A stretch of 64,000 nt of DNA from Lentibacillus saliphilus. GTDB lineage: Bacteria > Bacillota > Bacilli > Bacillales > Amphibacillaceae. The notes under the pieces are model-generated. The model was given only the letters and a program-made list of their open reading frames with translations, was not told the DNA's origin and ran no database searches. The position numbers and the translations under genes are program-made. How positions within the stretch are numbered: the first letter of the stretch is position 1; each line of letters starts with the position of its first letter. The stretch is from contig NZ_JABJXD010000005.1 of the NCBI RefSeq assembly GCF_019093865.1, positions 158,886 through 222,885 of the forward strand, written 5' to 3'. Below, piece by piece: positions 1-8,143 of this stretch.

Positions 1-414
1 CAGACATACCTTGATAGCTTGACTCAATATTACGCGTTTGAAGCTGCACTAGATATTTTAATTGAAGAATACTCAAATGGCATGAAGAAAAAAATACAAC
101 TCATTGCAGCAATGTTAATAGCACCTGAGGTATTAATTATCGATGAGACGTTGAATGGCATTGATGTGGAATCACGTGAGATTACAAAACTATTATTATT
201 AAATTTTTCAAAGCAAGGAAAGACGGTCATCATGTGCTCCCACGACTTGCATTTGTTGGAAGAGATATGCAACAAAGTGGTGGTTTTGTATGGTGGAAGG
301 ATACATACAGAAAAAGACATGGATGATGTTCGGGGATCATCAAGCTTGTTAGCCATTTTTAGAGAGATCATCGACCACGAAGATTTAAGAAGCGAAATTA
401 TGTCCTCATTATAA
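1..414 (+). CDS. ABC transporter ATP-binding protein, C-terminal part (cut by window edge)
   Basis: The reading frame is open from base 1, so the N-terminal half with Walker A lies outside the window. The visible part has a degenerate signature motif (YSNGMKKK in place of LSGGQ), a Walker B segment ending in IIDE, and the switch histidine in CSHD. The hydrophobic run before the aspartate-glutamate pair and the order of motifs are typical of the ABC ATPase fold. It is followed after 28 bases by a large polytopic membrane protein that is its probable permease. The substrate is unknown. Small membrane proteins and an M50-like protease downstream suggest a peptide export or immunity system. The family call is firm; the role is inference. 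Confidence 0.85.
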   Translation, partial: QTYLDSLTQYYAFEAALDILIEEYSNGMKKKIQLIAAMLIAPEVLIIDETLNGIDVESREITKLLLLNFSKQGKTVIMCSHDLHLLEEICNKVVVLYGGRIHTEKDMDDVRGSSSLLAIFREIIDHEDLRSEIMSSL

Positions 415-442
415 AAATTTTGAGATATAGGTGGCCGTATAA

Positions 443-1879
443 ATGAGAATACATTCTATTAAACATTTAGTTCATTTGTATAGTGTGTTTTTTGTTCGTA
501 AAATATTGAGCTTTGGAGTATTGAAAAACCCTATAATCCGAGTGCTGATGTTGATTTCATTTGTCGTTTTGCTCACCTTTATTTCTTTTTCAGTGTTTGT
601 CTTTTTCTCTGAAACATTGCAAACACAAGAAGTTGTTTTGTTTTTATTAAATACGTATTCAAGCACGATTGTACTCTGGACAATCGTTGTGACAATCTTT
701 CTTAAACTTGTTTTTTCTAAGGTAGATGGTTTTTTAAGAATGACGACTAATTTTCCGATCAGTAGTAAAGAACGTAATTTCTCCGTCTTTATTTATGAAA
801 CTTTAATTTCCTTCATCGTTATTTTTCTAATTTCCTTCTCTGTCGTACTATCTATGATTTTAGTCCACCAATTTGCATTTATTGATGTTTTAATTGTTAA
901 TTTATTATATGTAAGCACATTAAGTTACTTGATGTTACAGGTTATATCTAAGCTTGTGTCATTTGCTTGTGTGTCTTTCCGAATTCCTAAGTTGTTTCAT
1001 ATCATTAATCTTTCGGTTTTAGTTTTTGTTTTTGCGGTGTTTTTCAATGAATCTCAGTTATTAGTAACAGGGTTGGCAAATGATTTACTTCAAGAGACGA
1101 ATGAAACGAAGAGCATTCTGTTATTTTTACAGCAATTTCATCAAGATCATGGTTTGATGTTTACGACGCTCGTATATCTTAGCAGTGTGATCGGTTTAAT
1201 CGCTTTAATTATCATGATCCCAGATCAGTCCTACATGGCTAGCACGAAACATGTTCGGCTATTAGGGGGATTCAAGACGATTTCTATCATTAAAGCCTAT
1301 GTTATCAGTGCGATCCGTAACATTAATACGTTAAACACAGTCGTGTTTGTATATTTGGCGGCAATCATTTTAATGGTCTTTGATCTAAGTGATTACATAT
1401 TGTATACGATTATCATGATTGCTTTTAATAGCATTTATAGCTTTACGCAATCGCAAAATTTGCGGCATATCATGTATCGGTTTAATTACAAGGCTTGGAA
1501 GGATTATCTTTACTTGCTTGCTTCACAATTATTCATAATCTATCTCATCTCTATACCTTTATTGATACTGGGCTTTTTTGTAATCGAGTCCTATCTTCAA
1601 TTTATTATTCCATATATTGTTGTAACGTTTGGTGCACTTATATTTGTAATGGCGGGCATTTTATTTCCGCCGTATCATGATAATCCATTTTCAGTTGTTA
1701 CAAGTGTAGCAGTGGTCACAATTCCCATTTTTATTATTGGAATATCACTTACGTTCTTGAATTTAAACCTGTTGTGGAATGTAGCAATTATGATCTTGTT
1801 TTATTTTGTAATTATCCATTTTAGCATTCAAGGATTAACACATTTGAAAAGGGGCGTTAGAAATGAAAAATTTGGTTAA
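443..1879 (+). CDS. Polytopic membrane protein, probable ABC transporter permease
   Basis: A 478-residue, very hydrophobic protein with about 12 predicted membrane spans, a basic N-terminus (IHSIKHLVHLY) and few polar loops. No conserved enzyme motif is visible. Its place directly after an ABC ATPase and its size fit an ABC-2-like exporter subunit of the kind found with bacteriocin or lantibiotic export genes. The start is the ATG after an AGGTGG ribosome binding site. Its last 17 bases overlap the next small gene, pointing to translational coupling. I do not recognise a named family, and the permease role is inferred from neighbours. Confidence 0.75.
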   Translation: MRIHSIKHLVHLYSVFFVRKILSFGVLKNPIIRVLMLISFVVLLTFISFSVFVFFSETLQTQEVVLFLLNTYSSTIVLWTIVVTIFLKLVFSKVDGFLRMTTNFPISSKERNFSVFIYETLISFIVIFLISFSVVLSMILVHQFAFIDVLIVNLLYVSTLSYLMLQVISKLVSFACVSFRIPKLFHIINLSVLVFVFAVFFNESQLLVTGLANDLLQETNETKSILLFLQQFHQDHGLMFTTLVYLSSVIGLIALIIMIPDQSYMASTKHVRLLGGFKTISIIKAYVISAIRNINTLNTVVFVYLAAIILMVFDLSDYILYTIIMIAFNSIYSFTQSQNLRHIMYRFNYKAWKDYLYLLASQLFIIYLISIPLLILGFFVIESYLQFIIPYIVVTFGALIFVMAGILFPPYHDNPFSVVTSVAVVTIPIFIIGISLTFLNLNLLWNVAIMILFYFVIIHFSIQGLTHLKRGVRNEKFG

Positions 1880-2150
1880 GTATCTCAACAGCTTGGTTGC
1901 AGCAACGATAACGACATTAATTATTTTGACATCGAGCTTTATGGTGATGCTCTTTAGTAGTGGAGAGGAAGGATATAGAACATCCTATTTTGGCAGTATT
2001 TTTTTTAAAAGTACCCCTACACCTGAAGATACATTAGAGCTGGAGTTTGGTGTGGCGAACGGCGTTCCAATTGTGATAACTGTCGTCGTATTATCTGTGC
2101 TTTATTTTGTGTTGCTTAATTTGAAAAAAACACGAACTAAATCTTCATGA
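1863..2150 (+). CDS. Small membrane protein with two spans
   Basis: A 95-residue protein with one hydrophobic segment near residues 10-30 and a second near 68-88. Between them lies a polar loop of about 35 residues containing the pieces GYRTSYFGSIFF and LELEFGVANG. It starts inside the 3' end of the permease gene (17-base overlap), and its stop overlaps the start of the M50-like gene as ATGA, so the three are tightly coupled. No catalytic residues or cysteines stand out. It could be an accessory subunit or an immunity protein of the export module; this is a guess from context. Confidence 0.65.
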   Translation: MKNLVKYLNSLVAATITTLIILTSSFMVMLFSSGEEGYRTSYFGSIFFKSTPTPEDTLELEFGVANGVPIVITVVVLSVLYFVLLNLKKTRTKSS

Positions 2151-2674
2151 AGCACACATATCCAGTTAAGCAACTCACTTTTATGAAGGTTTTGGGTATC
2201 TTTATAGGTCATTATAAAACAGTGATTATAATGCTTGTTTTGTTTACGCTGCTCCCGTTATTGGTGGCGACAAACTGGGCTATGATCAGCTACATTATCC
2301 AATTTCATGTTATTTTATTTGGCGGTCTCTTTATTTCCTTTGTCATTCATGAGTATTTGCATATACGATTTTTAAGAAATGCCAGGAGAGACGGTCACGT
2401 AGAAATAGAATTCACGTTGACTAGAATATCCATTTATCCGAAATTCGAGTTAACGCCAAGGGAGATTGTTAGAGTTGCTATCATACCAATCATCATATTA
2501 CCGATCATCGGACTTGCTCTCATTTTGCTGGCACAATTCATCCATCAAAGATTTCTCATGTTCACTGGTTATGTCTATGTGTTTCATGTTATTAACATTA
2601 TCCCGCCACTGGGTGATGGGATGATGATAATAAAAGCTATATTGAACAAAAAATCTTCAATGGGAGGGGGGTGA
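2147..2674 (+). CDS. Membrane zinc metalloprotease, DUF3267/M50-like
   Basis: A 175-residue membrane protein with a zinc-protease HExxH motif (HEYLH, about residues 65-69) inside a hydrophobic segment. A second motif, NIIPPLGDG, near residue 155 resembles the NPDG segment that supplies the third zinc ligand in site-2 (M50) proteases. About four membrane spans are visible. The compact size and motif pair match the DUF3267 group of putative zincins. In the Bacillus subtilis Yyd/Epe system a membrane M50-like protease works beside an ABC transporter to process a peptide. The same neighbourhood here makes peptide processing the leading hypothesis. Start overlaps the previous stop (ATGA). Confidence 0.8.
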   Translation: MKHTYPVKQLTFMKVLGIFIGHYKTVIIMLVLFTLLPLLVATNWAMISYIIQFHVILFGGLFISFVIHEYLHIRFLRNARRDGHVEIEFTLTRISIYPKFELTPREIVRVAIIPIIILPIIGLALILLAQFIHQRFLMFTGYVYVFHVINIIPPLGDGMMIIKAILNKKSSMGGG

Positions 2675-2680
2675 AATGTA

Positions 2681-2926
2681 GTGGCATTAGTTAATCGTTT
2701 CTCACTATTTTTTGTACTCGCATTAGCTACATGGCAGGATAGTGTTAAGGCGCGCAAGGTGCAATTTGATGGCTGGTTTATCGTGTTACTAGCCGTACTT
2801 TTAACGCTTGCATTTACAATTTTTGCTGGTCTAACAATCTGGTGTCTCGTTTATCAGGGAGGATCTTTTTCTGGTAATTGGGAATGGCACAGATGGGGTG
2901 TCAGTGTAAAAGCTGAGTGTGTGTAA
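2681..2926 (+). CDS. Small membrane-anchored peptide, candidate precursor or accessory protein
   Basis: An 81-residue protein starting at GTG after a GGGAGGGGGG ribosome binding site, directly behind the protease gene. A basic stretch (VKARK, residues 22-26) precedes one strong membrane span (about 31-58). By the positive-inside rule the C-terminus would lie outside. That tail of about 20 residues is unusual: a double glycine (60-61), several tryptophans (WEWHRWG) and a Cys next to the end. Such a tail on the protease-facing side of a span could be released by the neighbouring M50-like enzyme. No known bacteriocin family could be recognised, so this remains a candidate. A terminator follows immediately. 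Confidence 0.55.
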   Translation: MALVNRFSLFFVLALATWQDSVKARKVQFDGWFIVLLAVLLTLAFTIFAGLTIWCLVYQGGSFSGNWEWHRWGVSVKAECV

Positions 2927-2932
2927 TGGGGG

Positions 2933-2967
2933 GCCTTCTGAAGTTCGTATGACGAACTTCAGGAGGC
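2933..2967 (+). terminator. Hairpin terminator after the ABC/M50 module
   Basis: A 15-base stem (GCCTTCTGAAGTTCG with its near-perfect complement) closes a five-base loop, followed by TATTTATAT. It lies seven bases after the stop of the 81-residue protein and ends the module. Confidence 0.75.
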
Positions 2968-3072
2968 TATTTATATGCAAATAGGAAAACGTTGCTTCCT
3001 ATGATGCATCCTTCATGGATAGCATGAACCTTTTATACATTAATCATACAACAAAATCGTCGATGATGTTCT

Positions 3073-3558
3073 TTATTTTTTTATAAGCTTGGCGATGGAA
3101 ACATAATATATGAGATAGTGAATGACTAAAATAAACAGAAGTACATATACGAGCATATTAGTCTTCAATTCAAAGGAGATCATGTGTAAAACAAATGCAA
3201 CTAAGATTAGTGATGGAATGACTGTGGTGTAATATATATAGATGTTCTTCGTAGCTGTAGCGTATATAAATTTCGTGCCTTCGTCTTCTTCATTAATTTC
3301 TGGTGGTTTTAATGAAAATGCAGCTAGCTTTCCTTTGGTGTTTTTTTGAAAAAAATAAGAATATATGATGAGGAATGCAGAGTAACCAACGAAGCCAATT
3401 ATGATGATCCCCATAAAGAGATCGACATCAAATCCGAATAACTTAACAATTGCTAGATTGGGATTCCTCATAACGAGATCGATATACCAAAAAAATAGTA
3501 ATAAGGAAAAATAGAAGCATGCCATTATGAGTGGATGATAGAGCTTGAATTTGTTCAT
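3073..3558 (-). CDS. Hypothetical membrane protein, four spans
   Basis: A 161-residue protein with four hydrophobic segments (about 10-26, 46-68, 114-130, 135-155) and a polar middle region containing PPEINEEDEG. No enzyme motif is seen. It overlaps the preceding Xre regulator gene by four bases, so the two form one transcript. Small Xre regulators coupled to a polytopic membrane partner are common in Firmicutes, but the role of this partner is not known to me. Low-GC codon use matches the first 4 kb of the window. Confidence 0.7.
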   Translation of the reverse strand: MNKFKLYHPLIMACFYFSLLLFFWYIDLVMRNPNLAIVKLFGFDVDLFMGIIIIGFVGYSAFLIIYSYFFQKNTKGKLAAFSLKPPEINEEDEGTKFIYATATKNIYIYYTTVIPSLILVAFVLHMISFELKTNMLVYVLLFILVIHYLIYYVSIAKLIKK

Positions 3559-3767
3559 GAATCATCACCAATCTTCTCTTCCAATATAAATAAATCCTCT
3601 ACTTTGCAATCAAACACTTTGGCACATTTTAAGGCAAGTAAAACAGATGGGAGCATCTTATTCTTTTCGATAAAACCAATTGTCTGTCGCGTTACTCCGA
3701 TTCGTTTAGCAAGTTTTTCTTGTGAATAGTTATAACGTGCCCGATACTCCTTAACTCGATTTCTCAT
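3555..3767 (-). CDS. Xre/Cro-family transcriptional regulator (small)
   Basis: A 70-residue protein consisting almost only of a helix-turn-helix domain: YSQEKLAKRIGVTRQTIGFIE is the classical Xre HTH with recognition helix VTRQTIGFIE, followed by a helix with PSVLLALKCAKVFDCKVEDLF. It is close in size and pattern to short regulators such as YgzD of B. subtilis. The start ATG has an AGGAGA ribosome binding site. It is transcribed with the membrane protein that overlaps it and probably controls this small unit. Confidence 0.88.
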   Translation of the reverse strand: MRNRVKEYRARYNYSQEKLAKRIGVTRQTIGFIEKNKMLPSVLLALKCAKVFDCKVEDLFILEEKIGDDS

Positions 3768-4188
3768 GATAATCTCTCCTGTAGACTTCCACTTTGTTCA
3801 ATAAGAGAATTAGTAAAATGTTTAATGTAAAGGCGTAGGTATGCCTTGATCATGCATCCTCATTGCCTTCTATACAAAACCATATTGGTAGAAACATTCA
3901 AATAAAAATGATCTTTAAACTGTGTGGAAATGGATCGATTTTATAAAAAGCTACTTGGAAAAAATGAAACTACAACGATCTGATGACAACATTGTAAAGG
4001 ATAGGTTGCAATTTGTAAAGTATATTTACGTATTTGAGAACATTTTGTGTTTTGTTCGTCACCAATATTGTTATGGCATGATCCATTCATTTGTGTAAGA
4101 AATCGAAACGAGCATAATTCATCCGTCTCATAAATATATATAGGACAAGGTGTGTTCCCAATTTCTTCCCAATGAAAGGATTAAACAT
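3768..4188. other. AT-rich intergenic region before the exopolysaccharide genes
   Basis: About 420 bases without a convincing gene, between the divergent Xre unit and the polymerase gene. It must hold both promoters, but I cannot fix a clear sigma-A pair. A short inverted repeat GTAAA-GTATA-TTTAC lies at 4015-4029 and could be an operator. Nothing else stands out. Confidence 0.4.
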
Positions 4189-5373
4189 ATGGAAAAACCA
4201 AATCATCGTCTATTTCTCGTTATGATCATGGTGACGTTTGCGTTTAGTGGCTGGGTGAATGTTGAACCAGCTCTATTTGATTTGCTCCTCATTGGTTTGT
4301 TTGTAATAGCATGTTTGGCACGCCTGATGATGTTTAATCGTCCCCTCCTCTTGCCGCTCTTTCTTCTCTGGGCATACGTACTCAGTAACTTGTGGTCGAT
4401 GTATGGTGTCGACCATTTTGGTGATTCATTCTATTATTTGGCCATTACAGGTTATTTAAACGTGCTTTGGTTCACCATCATCGGTGTCACCAATCGTTTT
4501 GGCGAACAGGGGAGAAACGCGATCATATGGGGGTATGTCGCCGCTGGTGTGGCGTCGGCTGTTAGCGGAATTGCTGCCTATTGGGGTGTGCTACCCCTAC
4601 AAGAATTCTTTCTGTATCTCGGTAGGGTGAAAGGGTTGTTTAAAGATCCGAATGTATTCGGGCCGTTCCTCGTTCCAATTGCGATGCTGTCTATTATGCA
4701 ATTAATTTCGGCAGTGAAACGGTCACATCAACTTTTCTGGTTATTTAGCTTCCTTGTAACGACCGTGGCGACGCTACTCAGCTATTCCCGAGCAGCATGG
4801 ATGAACTATATCGTTTCGTTTTTATTGTTGTTCGCTTTACTCATATTAATTGGAAAAAAGAAAGAATCTGCTCGCCGCTTGCTTTATTTATTCGTTGGGA
4901 GCTGTGTCACCGTTGTGCTGTTGCTCGTCCTTTTAAATACAGAGACGGTTGGCGGCATGATGGCAGAACGCTTTAAACTACAAAAATATGATGAGGACCG
5001 GTTTGCTACTCAGACGAATATTCTTGATCACTTTGAAGACTATATGATCGGCGTTGGACCTGGGCAATCAGAACGACTGGCAAATTATGCCCCACACAGC
5101 CTCTATGTGAGAGTGCTCGGAGAAAATGGCATCTTCGGATTTACCGTATTAATGGGCTTTTTAGCACTAACCTTATTCCGGTCGTTTTATATGAGCATTT
5201 ATACGAAGCACCGAATCGCGATTTTGTGTACAGCTTGTTTAGTCGGATTATATGTGAATAGCATCGTCATTGATACGCTGCATTGGCGCCATTTTTGGAT
5301 ATTGTTGGCGATTCCGTGGACATTTTCAACGGAGGGCTCACGCCTGACCACGTCGAAAGGGGGCACGTTATGA
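4189..5373 (+). CDS. O-antigen ligase/polymerase (Wzy-like) membrane protein
   Basis: A 394-residue polytopic protein with about ten membrane spans. The Wzy/O-antigen ligase signature area is visible: a segment with GRVKGLFKDPNVFGPFL, a span followed by LLSYSRAAWMN, and the large loop near residues 275-320 with VGPGQSE and APHSLYVRVLGENG (the usual H-N-x-x-L type motif before GxxG). Such proteins polymerise lipid-linked repeat units outside the membrane. I chose the ATG at 4189 because it has AAAGGA eight bases upstream; an upstream GTG at 4150 lacks one. The stop overlaps the next start (TTATGA). Confidence 0.85.
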   Translation: MEKPNHRLFLVMIMVTFAFSGWVNVEPALFDLLLIGLFVIACLARLMMFNRPLLLPLFLLWAYVLSNLWSMYGVDHFGDSFYYLAITGYLNVLWFTIIGVTNRFGEQGRNAIIWGYVAAGVASAVSGIAAYWGVLPLQEFFLYLGRVKGLFKDPNVFGPFLVPIAMLSIMQLISAVKRSHQLFWLFSFLVTTVATLLSYSRAAWMNYIVSFLLLFALLILIGKKKESARRLLYLFVGSCVTVVLLLVLLNTETVGGMMAERFKLQKYDEDRFATQTNILDHFEDYMIGVGPGQSERLANYAPHSLYVRVLGENGIFGFTVLMGFLALTLFRSFYMSIYTKHRIAILCTACLVGLYVNSIVIDTLHWRHFWILLAIPWTFSTEGSRLTTSKGGTL

Positions 5374-6518
5374 AAAAAGTATTGTTTGTTGCAACGGTTT
5401 ATACGCATCTGGACAATTTTCATAAACCATTTATGCGTCTTCTACAATTAAAAGGGTACGAGGTGCATGCCGCTGCGAATTCGAATGAGGGCGGAATGGA
5501 TGCGATTGAACAGCTCGATGTCGTCTGTCATGACATCTCCTTTGCCAGATCACCCCTCAGTGCCCAAAACAGGCGCGCGTTGAAGCAGCTTGCCACCTTG
5601 TTTCAAACACATGATTTTACATTAATCCACGTCAACACCCCGATTGCTGCCTTCTTATGTCGATATCAAGCACGTCGATATGATCAAGGCCAAATCCTTT
5701 ATACCGCTCACGGCTTTCATTTTTATCAAGGTGCGCCGCTGATGAACTGGGCGTTATACTATCCGCTCGAACGATTGGCCAAAAGATGGACAGATGGTCT
5801 TATTGTTATGAATGAAGAAGATGCTGAACAGGCACAAAAAATGGGCTTCGTACGACACGAGGATCTGTTTTTTGTAAACGGTGTTGGCGTCGATGAAACG
5901 ATTTATCGAAAGAAGCCCCGTATGACGGCGTCTGAAATTCGCCAGCAATTGAACATACCAGAAACGGCTTTTGTTGTTGTTTGCGTTGCCGAGTTTTCCA
6001 AAAATAAAAATCAGATCATGCTCATTCGTGCATGGGAGCGCCTCGTTAAACAGCATAAAGACATTCACCTTATTTTTGCAGGGAGTGGCGCGACAGAAGC
6101 TGAACTAAAAGAAGCTGTCACAGAGAAAAACATCCCCCACGTTCACTTTCTCGGCAAGCGATCTGACTTTCCGGACATTCTGCAAGCATCGAATTGTCTT
6201 GTTCTTGTATCCAAACGTGAAGGCTTACCTAAATCAGTAATGGAGGGCATGGTGTCTGGGCGCCCTGCTATCGTTACAAATGTAAGGGGATCACGAGATC
6301 TTGTGACGCATGAGGAGACTGGTTTTATCGTAGAGGTGGACGATGATGAAGCACTCGTTCAGGCGTTGCATGATTTAATGAGTAACGATGACCTGTGTAC
6401 ACAAATGGGAGAAGCAGCTGTAAGGGCAGTGGAGCCGTTCACCTTGCCACATGTTTTGGAGCATATGGAGCGGATATATAGAAAAATGCTGTCGGGGGAT
6501 GGGGAGGTGTCATCTTGA
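5370..6518 (+). CDS. Glycosyltransferase family 4, EpsD-like
   Basis: A 382-residue GT-B glycosyltransferase. The N-terminal domain begins KKVLFVATVYTHLDNF, resembling EpsD of the B. subtilis biofilm matrix operon. The C-terminal domain shows the GT4 nucleotide-sugar site: FAGSG, HFLGKRSDFPDIL and the E-x7-E motif REGLPKSVMEGM. It would transfer a sugar to a lipid-linked intermediate at the inner membrane face. The ATG overlaps the polymerase stop, so an ORF start at 5283 is not needed. Its stop also overlaps the next gene. Donor and acceptor sugars cannot be read from the sequence. Confidence 0.88.
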   Translation: MKKVLFVATVYTHLDNFHKPFMRLLQLKGYEVHAAANSNEGGMDAIEQLDVVCHDISFARSPLSAQNRRALKQLATLFQTHDFTLIHVNTPIAAFLCRYQARRYDQGQILYTAHGFHFYQGAPLMNWALYYPLERLAKRWTDGLIVMNEEDAEQAQKMGFVRHEDLFFVNGVGVDETIYRKKPRMTASEIRQQLNIPETAFVVVCVAEFSKNKNQIMLIRAWERLVKQHKDIHLIFAGSGATEAELKEAVTEKNIPHVHFLGKRSDFPDILQASNCLVLVSKREGLPKSVMEGMVSGRPAIVTNVRGSRDLVTHEETGFIVEVDDDEALVQALHDLMSNDDLCTQMGEAAVRAVEPFTLPHVLEHMERIYRKMLSGDGEVSS

Positions 6519-7342
6519 AGTGGTTGCTGAGATATATTGTGAAGCTCGTGTTCATGGTGCCGATTGGTGTCGTTTATCAATGGATATTCAATAGGGGGCA
6601 TCAGCCAGTGATTTTAATGTATCACCGTGTTCACGACGCGGTAGAGAAAGAACTGGCTATTAAAGTCGATCATTTCAAATGGCAGATGGCTTATTTACAA
6701 GGACATGGCTATCACGTCATTTCAATGGATGAGCTTGTCGAGCGAATCAAGACAAACCGAACAGCGGAAAAATATATCGTCCTCACATTTGATGATGGCT
6801 ATAACGATTATGCTGAGGAAGCCGTTCCAATATTAAAGACGTATCACTATCCGTCGCTGAATTACTTTGTCCCTGGATTCATAGACACGGACAGACGGTA
6901 TTGGTGGGATGAAGATCTTGACGGTGCACAAACGATGACATGGTCACAGATTGACGCGTTAAATAAAAATCCTCTCGTCACATTTGGAGCGCATACGATG
7001 ACACATCCCGACTTGGACAAGCTTCCAGGGGAGGCCATTCAGCATGAGCTCAGACAGAGTCAACACGTTTTGGAGGCGCAATTGCACAAGCCCGTCTCTC
7101 ACTTCAGCTATCCAAGAGGTCGAATGAGCCCAGAGGCTGTTGAGCACGTTCATCAGCTGTTTCAAACCGGTGTGTTGATTTTTTCTGGTATTCCCATTCC
7201 ACAGGTCCATGCCAAACAGGATTTAGCCAGGCTCAAACGGGTACCCATTCAGCGGAGCGACGGCAAGCTATTGTTTGTTGCTAGAATCAAGGGGTGGCTC
7301 ATTGTTGAGGAATGGTTGCGAAAGGTTTTTAAAGTTATATAG
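6515..7342 (+). CDS. Polysaccharide deacetylase (NodB domain)
   Basis: A 275-residue carbohydrate esterase family 4 enzyme with an N-terminal membrane anchor. NodB motifs are complete: TFDDGYND (catalytic and metal aspartates), HTMTHPDL (two metal histidines in H-x3-H) and SYPRG. It would remove N-acetyl groups from the exopolysaccharide, comparable to deacetylases in PNAG-type matrix loci. It starts at TTG behind GGGGAGGTG and overlaps the glycosyltransferase by four bases. A terminator follows at 7376, closing this three-gene unit. Confidence 0.88.
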   Translation: MKWLLRYIVKLVFMVPIGVVYQWIFNRGHQPVILMYHRVHDAVEKELAIKVDHFKWQMAYLQGHGYHVISMDELVERIKTNRTAEKYIVLTFDDGYNDYAEEAVPILKTYHYPSLNYFVPGFIDTDRRYWWDEDLDGAQTMTWSQIDALNKNPLVTFGAHTMTHPDLDKLPGEAIQHELRQSQHVLEAQLHKPVSHFSYPRGRMSPEAVEHVHQLFQTGVLIFSGIPIPQVHAKQDLARLKRVPIQRSDGKLLFVARIKGWLIVEEWLRKVFKVI

Positions 7343-7375
7343 ATGGAGGGGGTAACAGGCATAATCAGAACACTC

Positions 7376-7405
7376 AACCCCAAGTAACAGCAATTACTCG
7401 GGGTT
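7376..7405 (+). terminator. Hairpin terminator after deacetylase
   Basis: AACCCCAAGTAA pairs with TTACTCGGGGTT (one mismatch) around a six-base loop. It lies between the convergent deacetylase and AhpD-like genes and may serve both strands. Confidence 0.65.
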
Positions 7406-7444
7406 ATATCACACAAATTAGTTTTCACCAATCATTTCCTACTA

Positions 7445-8077
7445 TCATCCAATTAGTTTTGCGTTCTGTTGTGCGTTGAAATCAATCACAGGGGCATTGA
7501 GCACGTTTGAAATTAAACTATGGATAAATGCAACTGGTAGAAGGGGAATAATGCTTAAGATCATCTTAATTTCATAGAAAAGATTTGTCTTTTCGATTTT
7601 TTTACCCTTCATGCGACTTCTAAAAGCACTTAATGGAATTCCATAGATATTCCCAATCATAATTGTACGAATGGCACCGAGTATGCCTAACGCTTTTTCA
7701 AGTCCATATACGTTGACAACACGATTCCATGCAACTTCAGTTGGCTGGCCTTTCATATCTGCATAATGCTGTGCAAAAACAATAGCCGTCATTTCATCAG
7801 CTGGAATTTCTTCCGTGACGCCTGATAGCAGCATCTGTATCTCCTTGTCGCTCATCCCTTCTTCTAGTGCGATTTTAGTATGCGCATATGAGCAGATTTC
7901 ACAGCCGTTGACCTCTGTAACAGCGAGCATGATTCTTTCAATAAAATGTGAAGATATTTGATTGTTCTTCTTGTTCCGCTTCATATATTTAAACGTTCTT
8001 AAACCTTTATAAAGCGCAACATAAAATTCCTTTACGTTATAAATTTTGTTATATAACCTCTGTTCCATTGGGATCAC
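7445..8077 (-). CDS. AhpD/carboxymuconolactone decarboxylase-family protein
   Basis: A 210-residue protein with the AhpD-type redox core NGCEICSYAH: Cys59, Cys62 and His66. This is the C-x-x-C-x3-H pattern of peroxidase-like members, which relay electrons in peroxide defence. The C-terminal 60 residues contain a hydrophobic helix (IIPLLPVAFIHSL). It is transcribed from beside a perfect 24-base palindrome at 8107, next to a MarR-type gene with a related operator, so it is probably the target of that regulator. The start is uncertain: GTG at 8077 is close to AAAGGG, while an ATG three codons later has longer spacing. It sits oddly inside the exopolysaccharide locus. Confidence 0.85.
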   Translation of the reverse strand: MIPMEQRLYNKIYNVKEFYVALYKGLRTFKYMKRNKKNNQISSHFIERIMLAVTEVNGCEICSYAHTKIALEEGMSDKEIQMLLSGVTEEIPADEMTAIVFAQHYADMKGQPTEVAWNRVVNVYGLEKALGILGAIRTIMIGNIYGIPLSAFRSRMKGKKIEKTNLFYEIKMILSIIPLLPVAFIHSLISNVLNAPVIDFNAQQNAKLIG

Positions 8078-8106
8078 ATACCCTTTCTTTTTTTGTGAAG
8101 TTTGTC

Positions 8107-8130
8107 TATCACTTGTACGTACAAGTGATA
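8107..8130. promoter_or_regulatory. Perfect 24-bp palindrome, probable MarR operator
   Basis: A perfectly self-complementary sequence with half-site TATCACTTGTAC, placed 30 bases upstream of the AhpD-like gene and just after the marR-like stop. A related palindrome TTGTATATACAA precedes the marR-like gene at 8601-8612. Shared core ACTTGTA-TACAAGT suggests one regulator binds both. Confidence 0.7.
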
Positions 8131-8143
8131 GCTAAAAAATAAA

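Noticed and set aside
1..414. Truncated ABC ATPase as a pseudogene
   Set aside because: The frame is open at base 1, so the missing half is due to the window edge.
5283..5369. N-terminal extension of the EpsD-like glycosyltransferase
   Set aside because: The ATG at 5370 overlaps the polymerase stop and begins the conserved KKVLFVAT strand; the extension lies inside the polymerase gene.
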